Shown here piece after piece: positions 8,138 to 15,304 of a DNA stretch of 64,000 nucleotides. Source of the stretch: Stenotrophomonas maltophilia. Its GTDB lineage: Bacteria > Pseudomonadota > Gammaproteobacteria > Xanthomonadales > Xanthomonadaceae. The notes beneath the pieces are model-generated. The model saw only the letters and a program-made list of their open reading frames with translations. It was not told where the DNA came from and ran no database searches. The position numbers and the translations under genes were made by a program. Each line of letters opens with the position of its first letter. Positions within the stretch are counted from its first letter, which is position 1. Where the stretch lies: contig NZ_SRHZ01000048.1 in assembly GCF_004684085.1 (NCBI RefSeq), forward strand, positions 1-64,000, read 5' to 3'.

Positions 8138-8680
8138 ATGACCGCGTTCCCGCCGCCGCGCATCGCGGCCATCGTGCATGACCACAGCGGCGAACCCGAT
8201 GGCCTGCTGGCCGCATTCGCCGCACGCCAGCTGGCCGCCGGCCACCGCGTGCGCGGGCTGGTACATCTGCCACACGAACCCACCGCCAACGGCAAGAAAC
8301 GCATGGCACTGATGGACGTGACCGATCCCGGTTCACGCTACCCGATCAGCCAGGCGCTGGGCCCGGCGTCCTGCGGCTGCAACCTGGACCCGGGCGGCAT
8401 CGCCGATGCCAGCGGGGTGCTGCGTCGCGCATTGCAGGACCACGCCGAGCTGGCCATTGCCAATCGCTTCGGCACGCTGGAATCGGAAGGCGGCGGCATG
8501 GCCGATGAACTGCTGGCATTGATGCTGGCCGGCATCCCGTTGTTGACCGCGGTGAAGCTGCCCTACCTTGACGCGTGGCGCCAGTTCACCGGCGGCATGG
8601 CCATCGAGCTGCCCGCCGAGGACGCGGCGCTGCAGGCCTGGTGGGATGCCTGCCGCAACGCACCCGAGGCCGCAGCATGA
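8138..8680 (+). CDS. DUF2478 domain protein
   Basis: A 180-residue protein matching my memory of DUF2478: an early AAIVHD strand, GCNLDPGGIADASGVLRRAL, then ANRFGTLESEGGGMADE and GIPLLTAVKLPYLDAW. Family members are often encoded beside molybdenum uptake genes, but their activity is unknown. The fold is likely nucleotide-hydrolase-like, though no clear Walker A is present. There is no signal peptide, so it is cytoplasmic. It lies 2 bp after the receptor stop and overlaps the binding-protein gene by four bases (ATGA), so it belongs to the operon. It might process or sense the imported metal. Confidence 0.75.
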   Translation: MTAFPPPRIAAIVHDHSGEPDGLLAAFAARQLAAGHRVRGLVHLPHEPTANGKKRMALMDVTDPGSRYPISQALGPASCGCNLDPGGIADASGVLRRALQDHAELAIANRFGTLESEGGGMADELLALMLAGIPLLTAVKLPYLDAWRQFTGGMAIELPAEDAALQAWWDACRNAPEAAA

Positions 8681-9714
8681 GGCGGCGCGCCCTGCTGCAG
8701 GCGTTCGCACTGGCGCCGTTGCTGGTTGCCAGTGTCGAGCTGCTGGCGATGCCGGCGCAGCGCGTGCTGCGGCTGGGTGCGCCCAAGGCCACGCCCAAGC
8801 GCGTGTTCGCGGCCGGTCCGCCGGCGGCGGTGCTGCTCGCCGCCGTGGCACCTGACCGCCTGCTGGGTTGGCCGATGAAGGTCTCGCCCGAAGCCCTGGC
8901 GCAACTGCCGGCCGCGCTGCGCACGCTGCCGGTGGTCGGTCGCCTGGCCGGGCGCGGCAGCACGGTCAGTCTCGAACGCCTGCTGGCGATGCAGCCGGAT
9001 CTGGTGCTGGATGCCGGTGATTTCGATGCCAATTACCGCGACTCGGCCGAGCGGGTCTGGAAGCAGACCGCGATTCCCTTCGAACTGATTGCCGGACGCC
9101 TGCCCGATCATCCCGCGCAGCTGCGCCACGTGGGCCGGCTGCTGGGTGCTGCCGCACGCGGCGAAGCGCTGGCGCAGGCCGCCGAGGCGCAGCTGGCGCT
9201 GGTGCGTGAAGTGCTGGCGACGCGTCCTGCTGCGACGCGGCCCACGGTGTACTACGGGCGTGGCAGCGACGGCCTGGAAAGCGGCCTGTCCGGCTCGATC
9301 AACACCGAAGTCATCGAGTTCTGTGGCGGCCGCAACGTGGCCGCCAGCGTCGGTGCCGGTGGCCTCGCCCGCGTGTCGTTCGAACAACTGCTGGCCTGGG
9401 ACCCGGACGTGATCCTGACCCAGGATGCCGACTTCGCCGCGCATGCGGCACAGGATCCGCGCTGGCGCGCCCTGCGTGCCGTGCGCGAGCACCGCCTGCA
9501 TTGCGCGCCGGTACTGCCGTTCGGATGGCTGGATGGTCCGCCCGGCGTCAACCGCCTGCCCGGCCTGCCGTGGCTGCTGTCCAGGCTGCATCCGGGTGCA
9601 GTGCCCGCATTGGCGCCTGCCGCGCTGCGCGCGCGCATCGGTGCGCTGCATCAGCTGCTGTGGGGCCAACCCTTGCCCGCCACTCTGGCACCCAGCCTGG
9701 ATGCGAACGTCTGA
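8677..9714 (+). CDS. periplasmic binding protein of a BtuF/MolA-type ABC transporter
   Basis: A 345-residue class III binding protein. The N-terminus MRRRALLQAFALAPLLVASV is a signal peptide with a twin-arginine flavour. The mature protein has two Rossmann-like lobes (LERLLAMQPDLVLDAG; SFEQLLAWDPDVILTQD) and a late GWLDGPPGVNRLPGLPWL segment that I associate with the MolA-like subgroup. MolA of Haemophilus influenzae binds molybdate and tungstate directly, although its family mostly carries iron chelates and B12. Gene order and the ModE operator favour an oxyanion here. The start overlaps the DUF2478 stop. Confidence 0.85.
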   Translation: MRRRALLQAFALAPLLVASVELLAMPAQRVLRLGAPKATPKRVFAAGPPAAVLLAAVAPDRLLGWPMKVSPEALAQLPAALRTLPVVGRLAGRGSTVSLERLLAMQPDLVLDAGDFDANYRDSAERVWKQTAIPFELIAGRLPDHPAQLRHVGRLLGAAARGEALAQAAEAQLALVREVLATRPAATRPTVYYGRGSDGLESGLSGSINTEVIEFCGGRNVAASVGAGGLARVSFEQLLAWDPDVILTQDADFAAHAAQDPRWRALRAVREHRLHCAPVLPFGWLDGPPGVNRLPGLPWLLSRLHPGAVPALAPAALRARIGALHQLLWGQPLPATLAPSLDANV

Positions 9715-9716
9715 GC

Positions 9717-10730
9717 ATGCGCACGCTTCCACGTTGGGCCTGGCATGCCGCTGGCTGGAGCCTGCTGCTGGCGATGCTGCTGCTGGCCTTCTCGGTCGGC
9801 CAGTTTCCGGTGCGCCCTGCGGCGCTGCTGCACGCCATCGGCTGGCAGCTGTTCGGCATCGGCGAACCCAGCCCGCCTGCGGTGCAGGCCGCGCTCTGGC
9901 ATATCCGCCTGCCACGCGTGCTGGCCGCCGTGCTGATCGGCGCAGTGCTGTCGGCAGCCGGCGCGGCCTACCAGGCCATGTTCCGCAATCCGCTGGTGTC
10001 GCCGGACATCCTCGGCGTCTCGGCCGGCGCCGGTCTTGGCGCTTCGCTGGGCCTGTTCCTCGGCCTGCCGATGCTGCTGGTGCAGGGCATTGCCTTCGCA
10101 GGCGGGTTGGGTGCGGTGGGTCTGGTCTGCCTGGTGGCCGCGCTGGTGCGGCGGCACGATCCGGTGCTGGTGCTGGTACTGGCCGGCGTCGCGGTGTCGG
10201 CGCTGCTCGGTGCCGGCATCTCGCTGCTGAAGCTGCTGGCCGATCCATACACCCAGCTGCCCTCGATCACCTTCTGGCTGCTGGGTGGCTTGAACGCCGT
10301 GGTCATCGACGACCTCAAGGTCACCGCGCCGCTGCTGCTGATCGGGCTGTTGCCGCTGGTGCTGCTGCGCTGGCGGGTGAACCTGCTCGGCCTGGGTGAT
10401 GAAGAGGCCAGCGCGCTGGGCGTGGCGGTCACCCCGCTGCGCTGGACACTGATCGCCGCCGCTACGCTATGCACCGCTGCGGCGGTGTCACTGGCCGGCA
10501 TCATCGGCTGGGTCGGGTTGGTGGTTCCGCATATCGCGCGGCTGCTGGTCGGCGCCGATTTCCGCCGCCTGCTGCCGGCCAGCCTGCTGCTCGGCGCCAG
10601 TTTCCTGCTCGCCGCCGATACGCTGGCGCGCACCTTGGCACCGATCGAGCTGCCGCTCGGCATCCTCACCGCATTCGTCGGTGTGCCGTGCTTTTTGCTG
10701 GTCCTGGCGCGCAGCGAGCGTCGCCCATGA
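9717..10730 (+). CDS. FecCD/BtuC-type ABC permease (MolB-like)
   Basis: A 337-residue inner-membrane permease with about ten hydrophobic segments. Family marks include WHIRLPRVLAAVLIGA near residue 60, GAAYQAMFRNPLVSPDILGVSAGAGLGA and GIIGWVGLVVPHIARLLVG near the C-terminus. It forms the channel for ligand delivered by the binding protein. The start lies 2 bp after that gene and the end overlaps the ATPase gene by four bases (ATGA). Confidence 0.92.
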   Translation: MRTLPRWAWHAAGWSLLLAMLLLAFSVGQFPVRPAALLHAIGWQLFGIGEPSPPAVQAALWHIRLPRVLAAVLIGAVLSAAGAAYQAMFRNPLVSPDILGVSAGAGLGASLGLFLGLPMLLVQGIAFAGGLGAVGLVCLVAALVRRHDPVLVLVLAGVAVSALLGAGISLLKLLADPYTQLPSITFWLLGGLNAVVIDDLKVTAPLLLIGLLPLVLLRWRVNLLGLGDEEASALGVAVTPLRWTLIAAATLCTAAAVSLAGIIGWVGLVVPHIARLLVGADFRRLLPASLLLGASFLLAADTLARTLAPIELPLGILTAFVGVPCFLLVLARSERRP

Positions 10731-11503
10731 GCACCGCCACACCACTGCTGGAAGCACGCGGGTTGGCCATTGGCCATGCCGGCGTGGCACTGGGCGCGCC
10801 GTTTGCACTGTCGGTGCAGCCCGGTGAGGTGCTGTGCCTGCTTGGCCCCAACGGCTGTGGCAAGACCACCCTGTTTCGTACGCTGCTCGGCCTGCTGCCT
10901 GCGGTGCACGGCGAGGTGCACCTGCAGGGCTCGCCACTACGCGCGCATGATCGCGCCGCCCGCGCCCGCCGCATGGGCTATGTGCCACAGGCCGCGCCGC
11001 TGCCCTTTGCCTGGCGCGTGCGCGAGGTGGTGGCGATGGGCCGCGCCGCGCACCTGGGCCTGCTCGCGGCACCCGGTCGCGCCGATGAAGCCATCGCCGA
11101 TGACTGCCTGCGCGAACTGGGCCTGCAGACGCTGGCCGAGCGCACCGTCACCACGCTCAGTGGTGGCGAGCGCCAGCTGATACTGATCGCGCGCGCACTG
11201 GCCCAGCAGGCGCAGTTGCTGGTGATGGATGAGCCCACCGCCAGCCTCGACTTTGGCAACCAGCTGCGCATCCTCGATACCGTGCGCCGCCTGGCCGACC
11301 GTGGCATCGGTGTGCTGCTGTCCACCCATCAACCGCAGCACGCGCTGCAGGTGGCCGACCGCATTGCATTGATGTCCGCCGGCAGCCTGCAGGCGCTCGG
11401 TCCTGCCCGCCAGGTCGCAACGCCCGAACGCCTCGCCACCCTGTATGGCGTCGATGCCGCACGCGTCGCCGCCGCCCTGCCCGCTTCTGGAATTTCTACA
11501 TGA
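10727..11503 (+). CDS. ABC transporter ATPase (MolC/BtuD-like)
   Basis: A 258-residue ABC ATPase that drives the preceding permease. It has Walker A GPNGCGKTT, Q-loop VPQAA, signature LSGGERQ, Walker B LLVMDEPTASLD and the switch histidine in LLSTHQPQHAL. Size and motifs fit the iron-chelate/B12 group, not ModC. It overlaps its neighbours on both sides by four bases, so the transporter genes are tightly coupled. Confidence 0.92.
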   Translation: MSTATPLLEARGLAIGHAGVALGAPFALSVQPGEVLCLLGPNGCGKTTLFRTLLGLLPAVHGEVHLQGSPLRAHDRAARARRMGYVPQAAPLPFAWRVREVVAMGRAAHLGLLAAPGRADEAIADDCLRELGLQTLAERTVTTLSGGERQLILIARALAQQAQLLVMDEPTASLDFGNQLRILDTVRRLADRGIGVLLSTHQPQHALQVADRIALMSAGSLQALGPARQVATPERLATLYGVDAARVAAALPASGIST

Positions 11504-12300
11504 GTACACCCCTACCGACCCCGATCGATCACAGCGCACGTTATCGCCAACACCTGCAGGCCTGTGGCTTCCAGGCAAAGCCGGCCAGTGCCTGGGATGC
11601 GCGTGCCGCACAGTCCAGCTGGAAGCGCCGTCACGACGACTATAGCGAGGCATTCCTCGCCCGGCTTGATCTTTCCGGCGTGGCCACCGTGCTCGACGTG
11701 GGCTGTGGCCCCGGCCTGCTGAGCCTGCCGATTGCCGCGCAGGTCGGCCATGTGCACGCGCTCGACTACAGCACCGGCATGCTCGACGGCCTGCGCGCCG
11801 CAATCGCCCGCGACGGCGTTTCCAACGTCACACCGTGGGCACTGTCGTGGACCGACGACTGGCACGACGTGCCGCGCTGTGATCTGGCCATTGCCTCGCG
11901 CTCGCTGATGGTGGCGGATCTGGAGGCCGCGCTGCGCAGGTTGGATGCGCACGCTCGCCAGCGCGCCTGCATTACTTTCGCCACCGGCCCTCGTGCCGGC
12001 GTACCGGAGCTGGCCGAGCTGCTGGGCCGTGACTGGGTGCCCATGCCCGACCACCGCTACCCGATCAACATGCTGCTGGACATGGGCCGCGAACCGCAGG
12101 TGGACTACCTGCCCGAATCGGTGCGCGACGTCACGCAGGATGCCGACGGCCTGGTGCGCCAGGCAGTGGAGCTGTTCGGTGCGTTGGATGCGGATGAGGA
12201 AGCACGCGTACGTGCGTGGCATGCGCGCTCGCCGCAGCATCGTTTCGGCATGGCGCCGACACGGCGCTGGGCGTTCATCCAGTGGGCAACGAACAGCTGA
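11500..12300 (+). CDS. class I SAM-dependent methyltransferase in the metal-uptake operon
   Basis: A 266-residue Rossmann methyltransferase. SAM-binding motif I is VLDVGCGPGLLSLPIA (about residues 65-80), followed by the acidic loop ALDYSTGML. It lacks an obvious signal peptide, so it works in the cytoplasm. Its ATG overlaps the ATPase stop, which makes it the last gene of the ModE-controlled operon. The substrate is unknown. A role in modifying or releasing an organic metal ligand, or in metal homeostasis, would fit the position but nothing in the sequence proves it. Confidence 0.8.
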   Translation: MSTPLPTPIDHSARYRQHLQACGFQAKPASAWDARAAQSSWKRRHDDYSEAFLARLDLSGVATVLDVGCGPGLLSLPIAAQVGHVHALDYSTGMLDGLRAAIARDGVSNVTPWALSWTDDWHDVPRCDLAIASRSLMVADLEAALRRLDAHARQRACITFATGPRAGVPELAELLGRDWVPMPDHRYPINMLLDMGREPQVDYLPESVRDVTQDADGLVRQAVELFGALDADEEARVRAWHARSPQHRFGMAPTRRWAFIQWATNS

Positions 12301-12304
12301 ACCT

Positions 12305-12367
12305 GTAGAGCCGGCCGCTGGCCGGCTGCGCCGGATTCCGTGGTTGCCGGCCAGCGGCCGACACTAC
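12305..12367. repeat. SMAG-type REP pair (inverted)
   Basis: GTAG followed by AGCCGGCCGCTGGCCGGC, a short spacer, then GCCGGCCAGCGGCCG and CTAC. It lies just after the methyltransferase stop, between convergent operons, and may act as a bidirectional transcript end. Confidence 0.85.
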
Positions 12368-12408
12368 CATCAGATGTAACCAACCATCGCCTGTGCGTCC
12401 ATCGCGGG

Positions 12409-13080
12409 TCAACCGCCGACGATGCGGCCGTCCACCACGCGCGCCACCTGCTGGCCGAACACGGCCACGTCCTGCGGGTCGTGGCTGATCAACAACAACG
12501 GGATGCCGGTCTTGTCCAGCACGGTCTCCAGCTCCTGGCGCAGGTGCTGGCGAAGATCATGGTCCAGCGCGGAGAACGGCTCATCCAGCAGCAGCGCCTG
12601 CGGCTGCGTCACCAGGGCGCGCGCCAATGCAGTGCGCTGGCGCTGGCCACCGGATACCTGCGAGGGCAGCAGATCGCCCACCATGTCGATGCGGAATGCG
12701 TGCAACCACTGCTCCACCGCATCGAAGCGCTGGCCGATCCGCGGATTCAACCACCCCTTCTCCAGACCGAACGCCACGTTCTGGCGCACGCTCAGGTGCG
12801 GGAACAACGCGTAATCCTGGAATACGTAGCCCAGCCGGCGGCGCTGCGGCGGCAGATCCACGCCGGTGGCTGCATCGAACAGGGTCTGCCCCTGCAGCCG
12901 TACATGGCCCTGCCCCGGCCGCAGCAGTCCGGCCACCGCCTTCAGGGTCAGGCTCTTGCCGGCGCCCGAAGGCCCGAACAGCACCACCTGCCGCTGCGTG
13001 CACTGCAGCGATACGTCCAACACGAAATCCTGGCCGGCCGCCTGCAGGCGACGCTGCACCTGCAGATCAAGCCACATCAC
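12409..13080 (-). CDS. modC: molybdate ABC transporter ATPase, short form
   Basis: A 223-residue ABC ATPase of the high-affinity molybdate importer: Walker A GPSGAGKS, Q-loop VFQDYALFPHLSV, signature VSGGQRQRTALARAL, Walker B LLLDEPFSALD and switch histidine LISHDPQDV. ModC is usually about 350 residues with a C-terminal TOBE/MOP regulatory domain. This one ends just after the nucleotide-binding domain (VARVVDGRIVGG), so molybdate feedback on the ATPase is missing. The start overlaps the end of modB, placing it last in a modABC operon. A second start one codon later is equally possible. Confidence 0.9.
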   Translation of the reverse strand: MMWLDLQVQRRLQAAGQDFVLDVSLQCTQRQVVLFGPSGAGKSLTLKAVAGLLRPGQGHVRLQGQTLFDAATGVDLPPQRRRLGYVFQDYALFPHLSVRQNVAFGLEKGWLNPRIGQRFDAVEQWLHAFRIDMVGDLLPSQVSGGQRQRTALARALVTQPQALLLDEPFSALDHDLRQHLRQELETVLDKTGIPLLLISHDPQDVAVFGQQVARVVDGRIVGG

Positions 13081-13750
13081 GCAGCTCCCGGCGACGTCCG
13101 CCCACCAGCCGCGCGGCCAGTAACAGGATCACGATGCACACCACCGAGGTCAGGATCACCAGCGCATTGGCCTTGCCGTCCTGGCCGGCCTGCACTGCCT
13201 CGTAGATGGCGATCGACAGCGTCTGCGTGCGGCCCGGAATGCTGCCGGCCACCATCAGCGTCGCGCCGAACTCGCCCATCGCACGTGCAAACGCCAGCAA
13301 CAGGCCGGCAAGAATGCCGCGCCAGGCCAGGGGCAGCGTGATGCGGAAGAACACCGCCGCTTCGGACACACCCAGCGTACGTGCGGCCTGCTCCAGCTGT
13401 CCGTCCACTTCCTCGAACGCCGCGCGTGCCGGCTTGAACACCAGCGGCAGCGAGGCCACCGCCGCAGCGATCACCGCCGCCTGCCAGGTGAACACCAGGT
13501 TGATGCCGAACCACGACTGCAGCCATGCGCCGATCGGGCCGTTGCGGCCGATCAGCACCAGCAGGTAATACCCCAGCACGGTCGGCGGCAGCACCATCGG
13601 CAGGGTCAGCAGCGAATCCAGCAGCTCACGGCCAGGAAATCGCCGACGTGCCAGCAGCGCGCCCAATGCCACGCCCAGCACCAGATTGATCGCGGTGGCC
13701 CAGCCGGCCACCTTCAGCGACAACCACAGTGCGCTCCAGTCGAGATCCAT
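13067..13750 (-). CDS. modB: molybdate ABC transporter permease
   Basis: A 227-residue inner-membrane permease with about five to six hydrophobic segments and the binding-protein-dependent transport motif near the C-terminal half (ARAMGEFGATLMVAGSIPGRTQTL), the usual contact for ModC. LPMVLPPTVLGYYLL near residue 50 is also typical of ModB. It lies 3 bp after modA and overlaps modC. The partner proteins should be the adjacent ModA and ModC. Confidence 0.94.
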   Translation of the reverse strand: MDLDWSALWLSLKVAGWATAINLVLGVALGALLARRRFPGRELLDSLLTLPMVLPPTVLGYYLLVLIGRNGPIGAWLQSWFGINLVFTWQAAVIAAAVASLPLVFKPARAAFEEVDGQLEQAARTLGVSEAAVFFRITLPLAWRGILAGLLLAFARAMGEFGATLMVAGSIPGRTQTLSIAIYEAVQAGQDGKANALVILTSVVCIVILLLAARLVGGRRRELRDVA

Positions 13751-13753
13751 GCC

Positions 13754-14497
13754 TCAGGGCTTGCCGAACCCATGCTTGGCCAGGATCGCCTGGCCCTGTG
13801 CCGAACGCACGAAGGCGGTGAAGCGCTTGGCTTCAACCGGTTGCACACTGGCCTTGGTCACCGCCAACGGATAGGCAATGCGCCCCGCCACCGGCACCGC
13901 GAAGGCACGGCGCACCCGATCAGGCATCGCCTGCGCATCGGTGGCATAGACGAAGCCGGCATCCACTTCACCGCGCGCCACGTAGTCCAGCGACTGGCGA
14001 ACGTTCTGGGTGGTGATGGTCTTGCCCTGCACCGACGGCCACAGGCCCGCCGCTTCCAGCGCACCCTTGGCATAGCGGCCGACCGGCACGCTGTCCGGGT
14101 TGCCCAGTGCGATGCGCTGCACACCGGCACCGGCCAGGTCCTTCAAGGTACGCGGTGCAGCCTTGGCCTGCGGCGGCACCACCACCCACAGCGCGTTCAC
14201 CGCGAACACCTCACGGGTGCCGGCCGCCAGCAGATCCTGCTGCTGGGCCTGGTCCATCGTGGTTTCATCGGCCGACGCAAACACATCCACCGGTGCACCA
14301 CGGCTGATCTGCTGCAGCAGCACGCCGGACGCGGCGAAGTTGAAATCGACCTTGGTTCCCGGGTGCGCCTTCTCATAGGCGGTGCCCAGTTCACGGAAGC
14401 TCTCGGTCAGGCTCGATGCCGCCGACACCGTCAGTTCGGCCGCCCAGGCCGGCACCGCGGCCAGCAGTCCCAGCAACAACAGTCCAGCTCGCTTCAT
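13754..14497 (-). CDS. modA: periplasmic molybdate-binding protein
   Basis: A 247-residue class II binding protein with a Sec signal peptide (LLLLGLLAAVPAWA). Oxyanion-contact segments are visible: SAASSLTESFREL, FNFAASGVLLQQI and GAPVDVFASADE, then NPDSVPVGRYAK and DAGFVYATDA. It captures molybdate or tungstate for ModBC. Its start is 19 bp from the end of the fnr-type gene, so modABC may be read from the fnr promoter. I looked for a ModE operator in the gap and saw none. Confidence 0.94.
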   Translation of the reverse strand: MKRAGLLLLGLLAAVPAWAAELTVSAASSLTESFRELGTAYEKAHPGTKVDFNFAASGVLLQQISRGAPVDVFASADETTMDQAQQQDLLAAGTREVFAVNALWVVVPPQAKAAPRTLKDLAGAGVQRIALGNPDSVPVGRYAKGALEAAGLWPSVQGKTITTQNVRQSLDYVARGEVDAGFVYATDAQAMPDRVRRAFAVPVAGRIAYPLAVTKASVQPVEAKRFTAFVRSAQGQAILAKHGFGKP

Positions 14498-14516
14498 CGT
14501 CGGCTCCCGGCCAGGT

Positions 14517-15293
14517 TCAGTTCGGATCGGATTCGTCGGCCACCGCCAGCGCTGCCAGGCGCTCGGGCTGCAGCAGCAGGATCTCGCGCTGTTTCACCGC
14601 GATGATCCCATCATCGCTCAAGCGGCGCAGCACGCGGCTGGCGGTTTCCGGCGCCATCCGCAGGTAATTGGCGATCTCGGTACGCGCCATCGTCAGGTTG
14701 AAGCGCGTGGCGGAAAAACCGCGCCGCGCGTAACGCTCGGACATGTCCAGCAGGAACGCGGCCATGCGTTCCTCGGTACGGTGGTTGGCGGCCAGGGTCG
14801 CGACCTTGCCGATCTCCGCACTGAGCAGGCTGAACAGCTTGGCCTGCAGCCCCGGCATGCGCGTGGCCAACAGGCTGAGCTTGGGGAACGAGATGCGGCA
14901 CAGGTGCACGGTGTCCAGCGCCACCGCATTGCAGGGGAAGCGCGAACCGTGGATCGCGTTGAGGCCGATCACTTCACCCGGCAGGCTGAAGCCCAGCACC
15001 TGCTCGTTGCCCTGGCTGTCATCGACGAAGGTCTTGACCATGCCCGCGCGCACCGCAGCAATCGAATCGAACGATTCGCCAGCGCGGAAAATGTAGTCAC
15101 CCGCATGGAACGGACCGACATGGTCCACCAGCACGTGCAGATCGCCCAGTGCTGTCTTGTCGTAACCCTGCGACATGCATGCGTCGGAGAACGCACAGGT
15201 GCTGCAGAAGTGCAGTGCGTCGCCATCATCGGCGGCGGCGGGGTTGGGTGTGGCCCGGCCGAGACGGCCCTGCGAAGGCGGAATTGAAGACAT
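14517..15293 (-). CDS. anr: FNR/Anr-type oxygen-sensing transcriptional regulator
   Basis: A 258-residue Crp/Fnr regulator. Cys30, Cys33 and Cys39 (CSTCAFSDAC) plus Cys121 (SRFPCNAVA) match the four [4Fe-4S] ligands of E. coli FNR, so it should sense oxygen. The recognition helix carries APETASRVLRRL, with the E..SR residues that read TTGAT half-sites. I start it at MSSIPPSQ. It lies 12 bp downstream of the HemN-like gene and 19 bp upstream of modA. FNR-type boxes occur at several promoters in this window, so its local regulon is visible. Confidence 0.92.
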   Translation of the reverse strand: MSSIPPSQGRLGRATPNPAAADDGDALHFCSTCAFSDACMSQGYDKTALGDLHVLVDHVGPFHAGDYIFRAGESFDSIAAVRAGMVKTFVDDSQGNEQVLGFSLPGEVIGLNAIHGSRFPCNAVALDTVHLCRISFPKLSLLATRMPGLQAKLFSLLSAEIGKVATLAANHRTEERMAAFLLDMSERYARRGFSATRFNLTMARTEIANYLRMAPETASRVLRRLSDDGIIAVKQREILLLQPERLAALAVADESDPN

Positions 15294-15304
15294 CGGGGCA
15301 GGAC

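Noticed and set aside
6555..8336. A 593-codon open frame antisense to the TonB receptor
   Set aside because: Its translation has no family motifs, is rich in Ala, Arg, Gly and Val, and mirrors the codon bias of the receptor gene. Long antisense frames of this type are expected in GC-rich DNA.
14498..14516. A ModE operator before modA
   Set aside because: I searched the gap and the end of the anr gene for CGTTATAT-like arms and found none.
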